From Tenrec ecaudatus (taxonomy: Eukaryota; Chordata; Mammalia; Afrosoricida; Tenrecidae): a stretch of DNA of 64,000 nt. Under the pieces are notes generated by a model that was given only the letters and a program-made list of their open reading frames with translations, ran no database searches and was not told the origin of the DNA. The stretch's first letter is position 1. The number at the start of each line of letters is the position of its first letter. The stretch covers positions 11,028,995 through 11,092,994 of the forward strand of contig NC_134541.1 in NCBI RefSeq assembly GCF_050624435.1, in the 5' to 3' direction. A program made the translations under genes and the position numbers. Of this stretch, positions 43,797 to 55,252 are shown in pieces.

Positions 43797-43982
43797 TATC
43801 CATTGAGTTGATTTCAACACCCGGCAACCCCTTGGGGTCTGCGGGTAGACCGTTTGCTCCGTAGGGTGGTCTGTGTCAGAGTTCTCCGAAGTAGGTCGCC
43901 AAACCTTTATCTCTGCGTGGGCTCAACCACCAACCTTTTGGTCTGCAGCTTAGTGCCTGCCTATCTGTGCCACCGGGAATGT
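43797..43982 (-). repeat. AfroSINE-related SINE (antisense), older
   Basis: tatccattgagttgatttca, ctccgaagtaggtcgccaaa, accaccaaccttttggtctg. Confidence 0.6.
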
Positions 43983-44813
43983 TGGTGTATGACAGCACCT
44001 TGTTGCAAGGTCTCAACAGCGTTGTGCTGTGTAAAACCCCAAACTGCCCACACCAAGCCTCGGCGGCATCCAGTAAGCCTCTTTTGTTCACTTGTTGGGG
44101 GTTTGCTCTGTGAGTAGGAAGCTCTGCTGCTTGAGGTGGGCTCACGTCCAAGACTGGGATTCTGCTGGCTGTGGGCCAGCTGCCCACTGGCTTGGTGGGA
44201 GTGACCCAGCTCTGCTCCATGCCTGGAGCTCATCCTCTGCCTGGAGCCAGGGGAGCAAACCAGGCTTGGTCTTCTCATGGGGTGGTGGAGGTGCATGCCA
44301 ATTAGCACCTCATTAGCCAAACCCAATAACACGGTGGAGCCCAGCATGGAGGGCCACAGCAACACCCCACCCCCGCCCCTTGCGGTGGAGGAGGCAGATT
44401 TCTTGGCAGATGCCGTGGCTACATGTGAGGCTCAACAGAAGACGTTTGGGCCCCCTTTCGTAATCCACTAGAGCAGGTCCAGATACTGGCGTAAGACTAT
44501 TGATGGACTGATAGACAGGAAGAGCATTTCTGGTGAGGGCTACGAAGGAAGCGAGGGGAGCTGTCACACTGGAGACAGCAGAACCCCTAGAAGTAGCAGC
44601 GGAACCAGGTGACCAGCATAAGGTGCCATGGGAGCCAAGCCACAGAGCAGGAGAGCCGAGTACCTTCAGGGAGGAGGTAGCCTTCTGGTGGCGCTAACGT
44701 GCCAGCCCAGGGAGTGAAAGCTTAGGCCTAAGCGGTCCAAGGGGTTGAGCGGCAGGGAACCAGGAAACAGAAGCTGAAGAGATGAGGAACCAGGAAGCAC
44801 AGCTGCCTGTGCC

Positions 44814-44909
44814 TCAAAGGGCGGGGCCCTGAGCTGGGGGTGGGGAGGGGACCTCAAAGGGTGGGGCCATGAGCTGGGGGAGGGGACCTCAAAGGGTGGG
44901 GCTACACCA
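44814..44909 (+). repeat. G-rich minisatellite, three units of about 35-40 bp
   Basis: cctcaaagggcggggccctg, cctcaaagggtggggccatg and cctcaaagggtggggctaca start successive units. Confidence 0.75.
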
Positions 44910-45309
44910 GCTGGGCTTCAAAGAGTCAGATCTTCCCCAACTTGGTTCTAGAGTATGAACCCATGCTCTACCATCCATCAGTGCCAGGTAGCTAGTTCTG
45001 CTGCCCAACCTGAGGGAGCCTCCTGTGGCTGAGGGTGTGGGGTCACCAATCATCAGTGAGACTAGGGGAACGAGGCTGCTCAAGTTGAGGGAGCAGAGTT
45101 GCCAGTACAGCGGGCCTGGACGGTGGAGCTGAAGGCCAGGCCTGCGGAATCCCCAGAGAGCATGGCCAACGCACAGTCTGGAGGGCAGGGCCACTGCGAA
45201 GATGGTCTCAGAGAAGGTGCGTTATTCTGCTGGGTTTTTCACTTACTCAGTCCTGGTAATGCTTCTCTCCTTCAGGTGTCTCCCGTTTGTAATGGAAATG
45301 ACTTCCAGT

Positions 45310-45525
45310 CAGGGGTCCTCAAACCACGGCCACATGCGGCCCGGCCCCGCAGAGGATATTTATCCAGGTTTTGCCCCGTTTTGTTTTTTACTTCAAAATA
45401 AGATATGTGCAGTGTGCATAGGCATTTGTTCATAGTTTCTTTTTTTAAAAAACTATAGTCTGGCCCTCCAACGGGTCTGAGGGACAGTGAACTGGCCCCC
45501 TGTGTAAAAAGTTTGAGGACCCCTG
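45310..45525 (-). mobile_element. Non-autonomous hAT (OposCharlie-like), antisense
   Basis: A 216-bp element with near-perfect termini CAGGGGTCCTCAAAC and GTTTGAGGACCCCTG; tgaactggccccctg, ataagatatgtgcagtgtgc inside. Opposite orientation to 12270-12479. The flanking 8-mers do not match. Confidence 0.8.
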
Positions 45526-45705
45526 GTCTACCTTGTGTCGTTGCACCTTGAAAGTAGCTCACTTGTATTCTAGATTCACGGAGGAAGAAGAATTTTGCTC
45601 CAGGATGGAACTTGGACATGGAATTGTATTTTTGGTAAAATATGATGGGGTGAAAGTGTTTTGAATGTGACAAGGACATGAAATGGGGATGGGCAAAGGA
45701 TGGAC

Positions 45706-46225
45706 TGTCATGGGTTGAATTGTATCCCTCTAAAATGTATGTCAATTTGACTGGACCATGATGTTCAGAGGTGTGACAGTTACGGCATGAGATAATTTGG
45801 CCATTATGAAATGATGGAATCAGCCCCCGTGATGTGATCTAATGTGATCAGTCAATCAGTTGTTAGAAGATTAGGGCAGGATGTAACTCTCAATTTCATC
45901 ACAGCCCTGACCTGATCTAAGGGGAGTCCCCCTGGGCTGTGGCCTGCGTCACCTTTTATCTTACAAGAAACAGAAGGAGAAAGAAGCAAGCAGAGAGCGG
46001 GGACCTCAGTACCAGCAAGAAAGAAGAGCCAAAAACGGAGTCTGGCTTTTGGACTCAGGGTTCCTGGACTAGGAATCTGACTCAGGATAAGATTGGAGTC
46101 AAGACACAGAGATCTCCAAGGAATACCTGCCCCATAGAAGTTGAAAGGATACAAGGACCTTCTGGGGGGAGGGCGGGGCGAGGAGAGAAAACCCTGTTTC
46201 GGAGCTGACCCTCTGAATTCAAATT
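45706..46225 (+). mobile_element. ERVL-MaLR-type LTR
   Basis: Starts TGTCATGGGTTGAATTGTAT, carries acaagaaacagaaggagaaa and agaagagccaaaaacgg, and reaches gagctgaccctctgaattc. Its 3' end is eroded near 46225. It directly follows MaLR-like internal sequence. Confidence 0.55.
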
Positions 46226-46429
46226 TGAGTTAACTGAGACAGATGAAAGAAGTGAATTACATTGTCATTATTTTCACTTTTACTGAAACTGTGTATGTTC
46301 AGCAATTTTTTTTTAATAGGCAAGAAAGCAGGTGCCACCAGTAGAAATTGAAAACATTTTCACAAACTTCACAGTTGCTTCTGGTAGATCAAAATATTTC
46401 ATCTCCTTCAGTACTTAGAAATCATGGGC

Positions 46430-48615
46430 CCTGGTCTTACTGAGGAATTTTACAAAGCCTGTAGAGAAGATTTACCACTAATCCTACATGAACTATTTCA
46501 CAATGTACGAACCAACAATATACTACCAACTTCATTTTATGAAGCCAGGCAATAATATCACCAGAATTGAAAATTATAGACCAATATCCCTGATGAATAT
46601 AGATGCCAAAATTTTCAATAAAAGTATAGCCAACAGGATTCAATAAAGCATTAGGGGGGAAAGAGCATAATCATGTGGGTTTGCAAGGATGGTTTAATAT
46701 TCGAAACCCAATCAATGTCATCCACCACATAAACAAAATAAAACATCAGAACCAAATTATATCAATAGATACAGAAAAAGCATTTGATTAAATTCAGCAT
46801 TCATTCTTGATAAAAAAACACTCAATAAAATAGGAATAGAAGTGAAATTTCTCAACCTAATATTTTAATTTTTATTAAGGCCATAGATGCCTTTGGCTAG
46901 CATCTCACTTAATGGAGAGGAATTGAGAACATTCTCCCCACGGCCCTTAAACGGGAGGCAGACAGGGGTGTCCTTTTTCACCATTCTTATTTAATATAGT
47001 CCTGGAAGTCTTGTCCAGACTATGAGACATCAAAGAAGTATTGAAGACATCACTACTGGTACAGAAAAAACAATACTCTCCTTGTTTGCAGATGATAGCT
47101 TAATATAGAAAACCCCAAAGATTCTATAAAAATTGCTGGAGATAATTGGGGGGGGAAATGGCAATGTAGCAGGCTATAAGATCGATCTACATAAGTCCGT
47201 TGGAGTTTTTTAACATTAAAGAAGACGGCGCCTCCATATTTCTTACCCATGAGCTCTAAACATTCGTTTGAGTGGCTAGAGGAGGAGGAAAAGGTAAAAC
47301 TGAAACTGACTTGGATTCTTTTGTGACATACAAGTTGGTTCGAACTAAAAGAAATAGAAATAAACCAAGAAGATAGCACTGAAACGGAAATTAAAGGAAC
47401 AATATTACTTATAATAACTACCCAAAAGATAAAATTATCTAGGAATAAATCTTACCAGAGAAACAAAAGAATGATACTAAGAAAACTATAGAACACTTCA
47501 ACGAGAAACCAAAGGAGGCTTACCCAAATAGAAAATTGTTCCATGCTCCTGGATAGGTAGATTAAATATACTGACAATGCCAAGATTAACAAAAACTATA
47601 AATTCAATACAATTTCTACCAATCCCAGCATAGTTCTTTAAAGAAATGGGGGGGAAAAAAACTAATCACCAACTTTATATGGAAAACAAAGAAACCCAGG
47701 ATAAGCAAAACACTATTAAAAAACAAAATAGAAGGCCTTTCACTCCCATATGGCAAAACCTATTCTACAGCCAGGGTAATCAAAACAGCTTGGTACTGAT
47801 ACAACAATAAACATGAAGACCGATGGATTAGAATTGAGAACCCAGAAATACAGCCAGGGGCCGACAGACACCTGATCTTCATTAAGGACGGAAACGCATT
47901 AAAACATATAACTGATGCTAAAAAAAAACTGGATCTCCACCTGCAAAAAATTAAAGCGGGACCCCTATATCACTTCATGTACAAATGTGAACTCAAGAGG
48001 GATTAAAGACATAAATATTAATCCTGGAACCATAAAAACCAGCAGTGAAAAAATAGGGACAAACTTAAGGGCATTAATACAATGCATAAATGCACTACCA
48101 AACATAATGAAAAATACACACTATAGAAAATAAAATAGAGGCTGGGAGCTTCTAAAAATATGACATATACACACACACCAAAAGATGTCATCAAAAGAGT
48201 GAAAAGAGAACCCACAGATTGGGGGAAATATTGAACAGTGATATATCAAATAAAGGGCTAATTTCAAAAATCTGTAGAAAACTACAACTTTAATGAGAAA
48301 AATATAAATAACCCAATTTTTTAAATGGGCACAAGACATGAATAGACAATTTACTAATGATAACATCCAGGCAGCCAACAATACAAAAAAAAATTCATGT
48401 TCACTAGCCTTAAGAGAAACAAAACAATGAGATACCACCTCACACTGACACTCAGCAAAATTTTTAAGTTATGCTGATAATAATGCTGGAGAGGATGTAG
48501 AGATATGGGAACGCTCGCACATTGCTGATGGTATTGTAAAATTATACAACCCCTATGGACATCAATATGGTGCTTCCTTAAACAAATGCAAACACAAATA
48601 CCTTATGAGCTTCTT
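46430..48615 (+). pseudogene. L1 ORF2 relic, RT domain to 3' end of ORF2
   Basis: Sense L1 sequence in order: gaggaattttacaaagcctg, gaaaattatagaccaatatc (NYRPISL region, about 46577), aagcatttgatt (AFD region, 46778), the catalytic stretch ctttgcagatgatagc (LFADDS-like, 47081), then gataccacctcacactgaca and ggacatcaatatggtgcttc near the end. Many stops and small indels; the longest frame is under 110 residues. The element lacks its 5' half and is old. Confidence 0.88.
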
Positions 48616-48714
48616 AGGATTTCTAGGACCGTAGACATTTATGGGAGCAGGTTTGAACCACCAAACTTGCAGTTAGCAGCCAGATGCTTAGCCTACTGTG
48701 CCACCAGGGTTCCC
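48612..48714 (-). repeat. AfroSINE-like SINE (antisense), 5' part
   Basis: gcaggtttgaaccaccaaac, ttgcagttagcagccagatg, gtgccaccagggttccc. Confidence 0.7.
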
Positions 48715-49435
48715 TGTTTAGGTATAGGCTTTTCTAATGATAGAAGTTTGTTGAATTACTCTCTGCCATCTTTAGTTATTAATCTGTCCATACAGATGCT
48801 GTAGGCCCCGTCCCAAAAGCTGGAAAAGACTCCTCACTCGTTTGAGCTCTCTGCCTAGGGAATCGAACACTGGGTGGATGTACAGATAATTTGCCCAGCA
48901 GTCAGGGAGATTCGCTTTAAAATCAAGCCTGAGATGAAACCCAAGCTCTTGCCTGCATTACAAGCAACCGCAATCAAGTCTGAGAATATTTCTCAGCCTG
49001 GCTCTCATTTGACTATGAATAGTGGTAGTAGTACCCACAGCCACCTCCTGGGGGTGTCTTGAGCACCCTGTTCAGCGAGGCAGCACCTGCCTCCCCAGAA
49101 GCTGGTGCAGATTGCCAGCTGCTGCCATTTGACGGGCTGATTTGTTTGGAACGGGCAGGGGCCACCAGCCTTGAACTACCAAGGCCTTAGATCATTCAGA
49201 CTTGGCATGCTTTGAGAATATATACGTGGGATATCGCGTCCACTCCCCCTACCCCCCGCCACCACCACCCCATCTTTCTGTGAATCTGATTTTTTTCCCA
49301 AACAGCTGGATGTTATAAATTCACAAGAATGCAGCTGGGCTATGCAGGGTACATAAGTGTTTTGCAAGCAACACGTCGTTATTAATAAAGATCTTCCTGA
49401 AAGATTACATCATTTGTAAAAAGTAAAAAAAAAAA
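48715..49435. other. Intron 5, 3' part, unassigned
   Basis: No gene or repeat recognised. Confidence 0.35.
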
Positions 49436-49610
49436 AGAAGGGGGAGGAGGGAAGATGGGGGGGGGAGCTGATCCCAAGGGCTTGATGGAAAGTAAATGTC
49501 TAGAAAGGAACGATGGAATAGATGTACTAATATGTCAAGTACAATTGATGTATGGATTGTGACAAGAGTTGTAAGAGCCCCCAGTAAAATGATCTTTAAA
49601 AAAAATACAC
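49436..49610 (+). mobile_element. L1 3'-end fragment
   Basis: gggagctgatcccaagggct, aagtaaatgtctagaaagga and gtaagagcccccagtaaaat. Confidence 0.8.
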
Positions 49611-50055
49611 TGAGGAATGAGTAAGGCACAGATTAGAGGGCCCTGAAAGGATTTCGTTCACTCTGTGACCACACTGGCTCAGTGGAAACGAATGGTGCAG
49701 AATTACACAGCTCGGCACCACTGGCTTAGCTGCGTGAGCGCCTTCCCACACGGAACTGTGGCCTGACTGTCTTTTAGGAATACACTGAGTATATTTGCAA
49801 CTCGTATGTTATTGGGGCCCGTGAACTAGCTCTTTGCAATCTCCCATTTTTGTTTTGTTTTGGTTGTTGCCTAATGGGGTTGATAGCTCCACGGTGCAGC
49901 CAAGCACAGTGGTGGTGGTGGAGAATTGGGGCAAGAAGCAAAGCCCTCTCTGGCCCCCCTTCTCTGCCTGCCTGCCCTGTCTGAGCGGTTTTCTGGGGGG
50001 ATCCGCGGTGGTTGTTGCCTGCCTGTGCTTATCGAAACTCACCTTGTGTTGACAG

Positions 50056-51362
50056 GGGACGCCCCCTTCCAGTGCTGGCTCTGTAGTGCCAAGTTCAAGA
50101 TCAGCTCCGACTTGAAAAGGCACATGCGCGTGCACTCTGGGGAGAAGCCCTTCAAGTGCGAGTTCTGCAATGTCCGCTGCACCATGAAGGGCAACCTCAA
50201 GTCCCACATCCGCATCAAGCACAGCGGGAACAACTTCAAGTGCCCGCACTGCGACTTCGTGGGCGACAGCAAGGCCACGCTGCGGAAGCACAGCCGGGTG
50301 CACCAGTCGGAGCACCCCGAGAAGTGCGCCCAGTGCAGCTACTCCTGCTCCAGCAAGGCGGCCCTGCGCGTGCACGAGCGCATCCACTGCACCGACCGCC
50401 CCTTCAAGTGCACCCACTGCAGCTTCGACACCAAGCAGCCCAGCAACCTCAGCAAGCACACGAAGAAATTCCACGGCGCCCTGGTCAAGACCGAGGCCCT
50501 GGAGAGGAAGGACGCGGCCCGACAGGGCGGGCGCCAGGTGGCCAGGCTGGACGCCAAGAAGACGTTCCACTGTGACATTTGCGACGCCTCCTTCATGCGG
50601 GAGGATTCGCTGCGCAGCCACAAGAGGCAACACAGCGAGTACAGCGAGAACAAGCCCGCGGACGTGGCCGTGCTGCAGTTCCAGGTGGAGGCTGGCAAGC
50701 AGCCCGCGGCCCCAGCCAACGCCAATGCCACCGCCACGCCCCTCGCCCTGGGGCAGCTCCAAGTGCCCCTGCAGCCCAGCCAGGCGCCCCAGTTCAGCGA
50801 CGGCAGAGTCAAAATCATCGTTGGGCACCAGGTACCCCAGACCAACACCATCGTCCAGGCCGCCGCCGCCGCCACAGTGAACATTGTGTCCCCTGCCTTG
50901 GTGGCTCAGAGCGCAGAGGACCTGCCTGGAAATAACCGGCTCCAGATCCTGCGCCAGGTCAGTCTGATCGCCCCTCCTCAGGCCGCGGGGTGCCCGAGCG
51001 AGGCGGGAGCCATGGCGCAGCCCGCCGTCCTGCTGACCACCCACGAGCAGGCGGAGGGCGCCCCGCTGCACCAGACGCTGCTCCCCGCGGCCCCCGGAGG
51101 CCCCCCGGAAGGGTCCGCCAGCCAGACTTTCATCACCGGCTCGGGGATTACGTGCGCAGACTTGGAAGGCCTGAACGCGCTGATCCAAGAGGGGGCCGCC
51201 GAGGTGACGGTGGTGAGTGACGGCCAGAACATCACCGTGGCCACCACCGCGGCCCCCATCTTCTCCTCGTCCCAGCAAGAACTCCCCAAGCAGGCGTACT
51301 CCATCATCCAGGGGGCCACCCACCCCGCTCTGCTCTGTCCGGCCGACTCCATCCCAGACTAG
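50056..51362 (+). CDS. ZFP64: ZFP64 coding exon 6, terminal (residues 255-689, fingers 6-11 and C-terminal tail)
   Basis: The acceptor is cttgtgttgacag before 50056 and the stop is TAG at 51360-51362. Six C2H2 fingers begin at Cys261, Cys289, Cys317, Cys345, Cys373 and Cys427. Fingers 7 and 10 have H-X4-H spacing (RIKH, KKFH). A 32-residue basic/acidic linker separates fingers 10 and 11. Residues 448-689 form a Gln/Ala/Pro/Thr-rich tail with a five-Ala run (near 50860) and ending in LLCPADSIPD, as I remember for the human protein. The exon is very GC- and CpG-rich, which also opens a long but spurious antisense frame. The frame is open upstream to 49926, but the acceptor and the TG-D join after finger 5 fix the true start. 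Confidence 0.97.
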
Positions 51363-51660
51363 GACTTGAACAGGGGAGAGGAGAATTTTTTAAAAAGCAA
51401 GACCAAGAAAGGAAACCCGAGGTAGAAAGCTGTCTGCGGTCTGTTTACTCCGAGTGTTTTTAGGAATGCGGCCCCACCCCCAAACAGGTGTCATTCCATG
51501 TTGCTCCCGCATCACGTCTGAGAGCGCCTCCCATGTAACCGTTGTAGAATGTGAGGCGGAGCCGCCTCGAAATGAAATTCAGTGACTGGCCCGAGACAAC
51601 GTTCCTTTCCAAATCCATTTCTCGACTCTAATAAAGGTTCTGTCTGTGTTTTCTTTTGTC
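51363..51660 (+). other. ZFP64: ZFP64 3' UTR (for the AATAAA at 51630)
   Basis: About 300 nt separate the TAG from the first canonical poly(A) signal. The segment includes an A-rich stretch just after the stop (aggagaattttttaaaaagc) and no recognisable repeat, unlike sequence farther downstream. The exact cleavage site is inferred to lie 10-30 nt after the signal. Confidence 0.75.
51630..51635 (+). terminator. ZFP64: Polyadenylation signal AATAAA of ZFP64
   Basis: AATAAA is followed within 30 nt by a GT/T-rich downstream element (ggttctgtctgtgttttcttttgtctgg, 51636-51664), the usual arrangement around a cleavage site. Confidence 0.8.
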
Positions 51661-52236
51661 TGGCCTTTTAAGTTAAAGCTGATGGGACTCGCAGACTAGC
51701 CCCTGTTTGAAATGCCCCAACGAGTTTGTGATGATGGTGGTGTTGGACTGGATACACCGTGGGTGGCAGGTTGACCGTGTTTTCTCTGCCGTGTGACATG
51801 GCTTACACGCGCACACACCCCTCCCCTGAAATGCTTCCTATAATCGCGGACCAACAGATGGATGGCTTCCTAATAAACTGACACGATTAAAATCTCCTGA
51901 GGGCAAAGATAGTTACCAGTCTTGGGTTGAGGTGTGAATGGAGGGGCTGCCCATTGAACAATTGAAGTGGCCAGACGAGGTGCAGCCTGTACCCGAGGAC
52001 ATGCTCAGAGGACCCAGCTCCCAGGCTGAGGAAGAGAAATGGGAACCGGAAACGCAGGGAGGAAGCGGAAGCAGGGACAGCTGGTGGAGGGGCTGGCCAA
52101 AGTGGGTGTGAGTTGAATGTAAAACTGGTGATCCACTCTGTAAACCTACACCCAATTTCTCAATTTACAAGTTCAAGAATAAACAAAGAGTGAAACAGAA
52201 GAAGCAAAAAGAGGTTTCTAGGTCCAGCTTATAAAT
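51661..52236. other. Downstream of ZFP64, unassigned
   Basis: No gene or repeat recognised. A second AATAAA-like signal (taataaactgac, 51871-51882) could serve as a distal poly(A) site. Confidence 0.4.
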
Positions 52237-52434
52237 ATTCATGAGCCTTGAGGGCACACCAGTTAAGCATTTGGCCGCTACCTGGAAGATAGGCGTGGCA
52301 TTTCTGCAGAACAGAGACCTGGCGGCCAGCTCCCACAGAGACTTCAGCCTAGGAGGCTCCGTGGGCAGGTCTACTCTGTCACACGAGGTCGCAGTGGGTC
52401 GCAATCGACTCGACAGCACCGAACGGCCACACAA
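52237..52434 (+). repeat. AfroSINE-like SINE, diverged
   Basis: gagccttgagggcacaccag, caggtctactctgtcacacg, gcaatcgactcgacagcacc. Confidence 0.65.
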
Positions 52435-52669
52435 CACAAATAGTACTCACGCACATCACTGCCTTCCCAGTCAGATGAACTATGGTACCGGATACGGTTT
52501 GACACCGGTTGCATCGGCAGGCCCCGACGGACTCGTCCTGGGGTGACATCTGATGTAATCACCTATTACTATGTAGGGCAGAATATTCTAGGATGCCACT
52601 TTGGGGGAACCCTGGTATTTGTGCAGCAGATGCAGGGACCGGTTGAGTGGCCTCGTGCTGGCAGCCAGG

Positions 52670-53080
52670 TGTCTCCATCGCAGACTGCATTGTCATCGTG
52701 AGGTGCCATTGAGTTGACTCTGTTTCCTAGCGACCCCGTGTGCCACGGAAGGAAACTGCCCAGTCCTACGCCATCTTTGCCGTTGCCATGTGGAACCAAC
52801 TACTGCAGACACTGTGTCGCTCCATCGCATTGGGGGGGCTTCCTCTTTTTCCCCTGACCCTACACTTTGCCAAGCTCCATGTCCGCCAGAGACGGGTCTC
52901 TCCTGATAACATGTACGGTGTACAGGCGAGATGTCTGTATTTCCTCCCAGACAGCTGGTTCGTTCTGACGCGTCTCGAATCGTTCCAGTTCATCCGCTCA
53001 TCGCGCTTCCTTACTCAACGCTCAGCTTTCGAGAGCGTGGGCGGCTACTGGAAAGACCATGGCTTGGGTCAGGGGCGCTT
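52670..53080 (-). mobile_element. RTE LINE 3' region (antisense)
   Basis: tgccattgagttgactctgt, cagtcctacgccatctttgc, cgggtctctcctgataacat, cctcccagacagctggttcg in RTE order. Confidence 0.7.
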
Positions 53081-53129
53081 TAGTCTTCACCCGGAGAAGT
53101 GGGTTCTCGAAACTCCCTGTCGTCTTGTA

Positions 53130-53270
53130 GATGGCGCCTCAGAGGATTGCAGAACTGCGGAGACAAACTTTGCGGTAAGGCAAAGCCTCACCCTTCTCCC
53201 TGGTGGTTTTGAACTGCTGACCTGTGGCTAGCAGCCCAACGTGTAAACCAGGAGGCCCCCAGGGCTCCTG
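53130..53270 (-). repeat. AfroSINE-like SINE (antisense), 5' part
   Basis: tcttgtagatggcgcctcag, ctggtggttttgaactgctg, gaggcccccagggctcctg. Confidence 0.65.
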
Positions 53271-53431
53271 CGTGTGTTGAAAGAGAAAGTCAAATTACCT
53301 GTATGATGTTTTGTTAAAATGCTGTTTGTCCAGCAGATGGAACCAGAGAGCCAGCTAGAATGATCCTTATTCTAGCCCAACAGTGTTCTCCACGAGTGGT
53401 AACACCTCTGACTTCTCCAGTAGAGTTAGCT

Positions 53432-53615
53432 TCAAGGAGTCCTGGTGGAGCAGAGGTTACACCTTGGGCTGCCATGTGAGTCATCAGCAGTTTGAAACCA
53501 CCAGCAGCTCTGCGAGAGAAAGACCAGGCTTTCTACTTGTGTAAACAGTTATAGTCTTGGAAACTCACAGGGGTTCTGTATGAGTCAGTATTGACTTAAT
53601 AGCAGTTTGGGGTTT
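53432..53615 (+). repeat. AfroSINE-like SINE
   Basis: aaggagtcctggtggagcag, tcagcagtttgaaaccacca, ctgtatgagtcagtattgac. Confidence 0.8.
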
Positions 53616-54037
53616 TTTTGAACAGTGATCTTCAGGTCGTTTGGGGCAGTTAATATTGACTGAAACGTGCTCTCAGTGTCAGCAAGGCGTGGTGAGGCAA
53701 ATTTAGCATGTCATGGGGGTAGTGCAAATGGGCGCGGCTGCTAGGGGAAAGGGAGGAGGTTCTGGTCCACTGGAAGTCTCCTGGGAAGACAATTCTCAGC
53801 TGTTGCAAACCCTCTGGACTCTTGACGCACACCAGGGACACCAGACGTCTGACCCTTCTCAACTACCACCGGCTTCTTAGACACACTGCCACCAATGTTG
53901 TTGCCGCTTTTATTCTCCCTGCCCTGCCCCAGCACAAATTTGTTTAGTCAAAAACATCCCAAAAGATAAACCTCAGTTTTGTTTGAAGACTATGCCCTCC
54001 TCCCCCCACCCATTTGGGGGGAGGGGGATTAATAAAT

Positions 54038-54243
54038 AAAACCAGTGTCATGTAGTCAACTCTGATTCCTTGTGGGACCCTGTCTGTGTCTGGGCAGAAC
54101 TCAGTTCCATGGGCTTTTAAGGACTGATTGTCCAGCAGTGGATGACCAGGCCTTTCTTCCAGATGCCCCTGATTGGACTTGAACATCCAACCATTCTGTT
54201 TGCAGCCCAAGCGCTTTAACCATTTGCACCACCCTGGGACTCC
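54038..54243 (-). repeat. AfroSINE-related SINE (antisense), older subfamily
   Basis: tgtcatgtagtcaactctga, ggatgaccaggcctttcttc, caaccattctgtttgcagcc and caccaccctgggactcc. Confidence 0.75.
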
Positions 54244-54245
54244 AG

Positions 54246-55200
54246 TAACGAAGTAGGGAAATTACATGATGTTGATTTGGAAAACTTGATGGTTTGTGTG
54301 TTGGACATGAGAAATTGGTTTCCTTGGGTGCACACCTCCATTATACGATCGCTGAGGACAAACGGGTGCATAAGCAAATGTGAAAAAAGCTGATGATGCC
54401 CGGCTACCAAAAGCGATAGTGTCTGGGGTCTTAAAGGCTTGAAGGTAAACAAGTGACCATCTAGCTCAGAAGCAACAAAGCCCACATGGAAGAAGCACAC
54501 CAGCCTGTGCGATCACGAGGTGTCGAAGGGATCAGGTACAAGGCATCATCAGTACAAAAAAATCTTACCATAGTGAATGAAGGAGGAAGTGCAGAGTGGA
54601 GACCCAAAGCCCATTTGTCAGCCACTGGAGATCCCCTTGCAGAGGGGTCTAGGGGTGGAGATGAGTCAGTCAGGGTGTGATGTAGCACCAATGAAGAATA
54701 CAGCTTTCCTCTAGTTCCTAAATGCTTCCTCCCTACCCACTATCATGATCCGAATTCTACCTTGCAAGTCTGGATAGAGCAGAGGATGTACACTGTTGCA
54801 GATAGGAGCTGGAGGCACAGGGAATCCAGGGCGGATGATACCTTCAGGACCAGGGGTATGAGTGGTGATACTGGGAGGGTAGAGGGAGAGTGGGTTGGAA
54901 AGAGGGAACCGATTACAAAGATCTACATGTGACCTCCTCCCTGGGGGACGGACAACAGAAAAGGGGGTGAAGGGAGATGTTGGACAGGGCAAGATATGAG
55001 AAAATAATAATTTATAAATTATCAAGGGCTCATGAGGAAGGGGAATAAAAAGAGGACCTGATGCAAAGGGCTTAAGTGGAGAGCAAATGCTTTGAAAATG
55101 ATGAGGGCAATGAATGTACAGATGTGCTTTACACAATTGATGTATGCATGGATTGTGATAAGAGTTGTATGAGCCCCTAATAAAACGTTTTTAAAAAGAT
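54246..55200 (+). mobile_element. L1 3' UTR to poly(A), sense (about 955 bp)
   Basis: The longest sense copy of the L1 3' region: gtgcataagcaaatgtgaaa, gtgtctggggtcttaaaggc, ctatcatgatccgaattcta, ataatttataaattatcaag and gagcccctaataaaacg with an A-rich tail. It gives the same order of blocks as the antisense copy at 1290-3404. Confidence 0.82.
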
Positions 55201-55252
55201 GAAATATTTCTTTTAAAAAGAGTTATAACTGGACACTTACACTAAGTCTTAT

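Larger units (their letters stand above)
43990..45705 (+). mobile_element. Probable ERVL-MaLR internal remnant
   Basis: The sequence directly before the LTR (ggaacttggacatggaatt, gtgacaaggacatgaaatgg, ggcaaaggatggac) follows the 3' end of MaLR internal regions as I remember it. No gag or pol frame survives. It contains a small G-rich minisatellite (44814-44909) and an hAT insertion (45310-45525). The left boundary is uncertain. Confidence 0.45.
11228..51362 (+). other. ZFP64: ZFP64 gene span, start codon to stop codon (six coding exons)
   Basis: The gene encodes a KRAB-less C2H2 zinc-finger protein that acts in the nucleus as a sequence-specific transcription regulator. From the literature I recall human ZFP64 supporting KMT2A (MLL) promoter activity in MLL-rearranged leukaemia, and mouse Zfp64 linked to Notch and TLR/NF-kB signalling; none of that is visible here. 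Six exons with consensus GT-AG junctions join into one 2070-nt frame, and the product closely follows my memory of the 681-residue human isoform, being slightly longer at 689 residues. Intron lengths are about 4.3, 19.1, 1.8, 4.3 and 8.5 kb, and every junction is phase 1. The frame has no stop or frameshift, so the gene looks intact. Human ZFP64 also has isoforms with a different last exon, and I saw no candidate for one in the 12.6 kb downstream. Confidence 0.97.

Noticed and set aside
49809-51323. 504-residue open frame on the minus strand across ZFP64 exon 6
   Set aside because: It mirrors the GC-rich, G/C-ending codons of the sense exon and has no known motif; the sense frame encodes clear zinc fingers.
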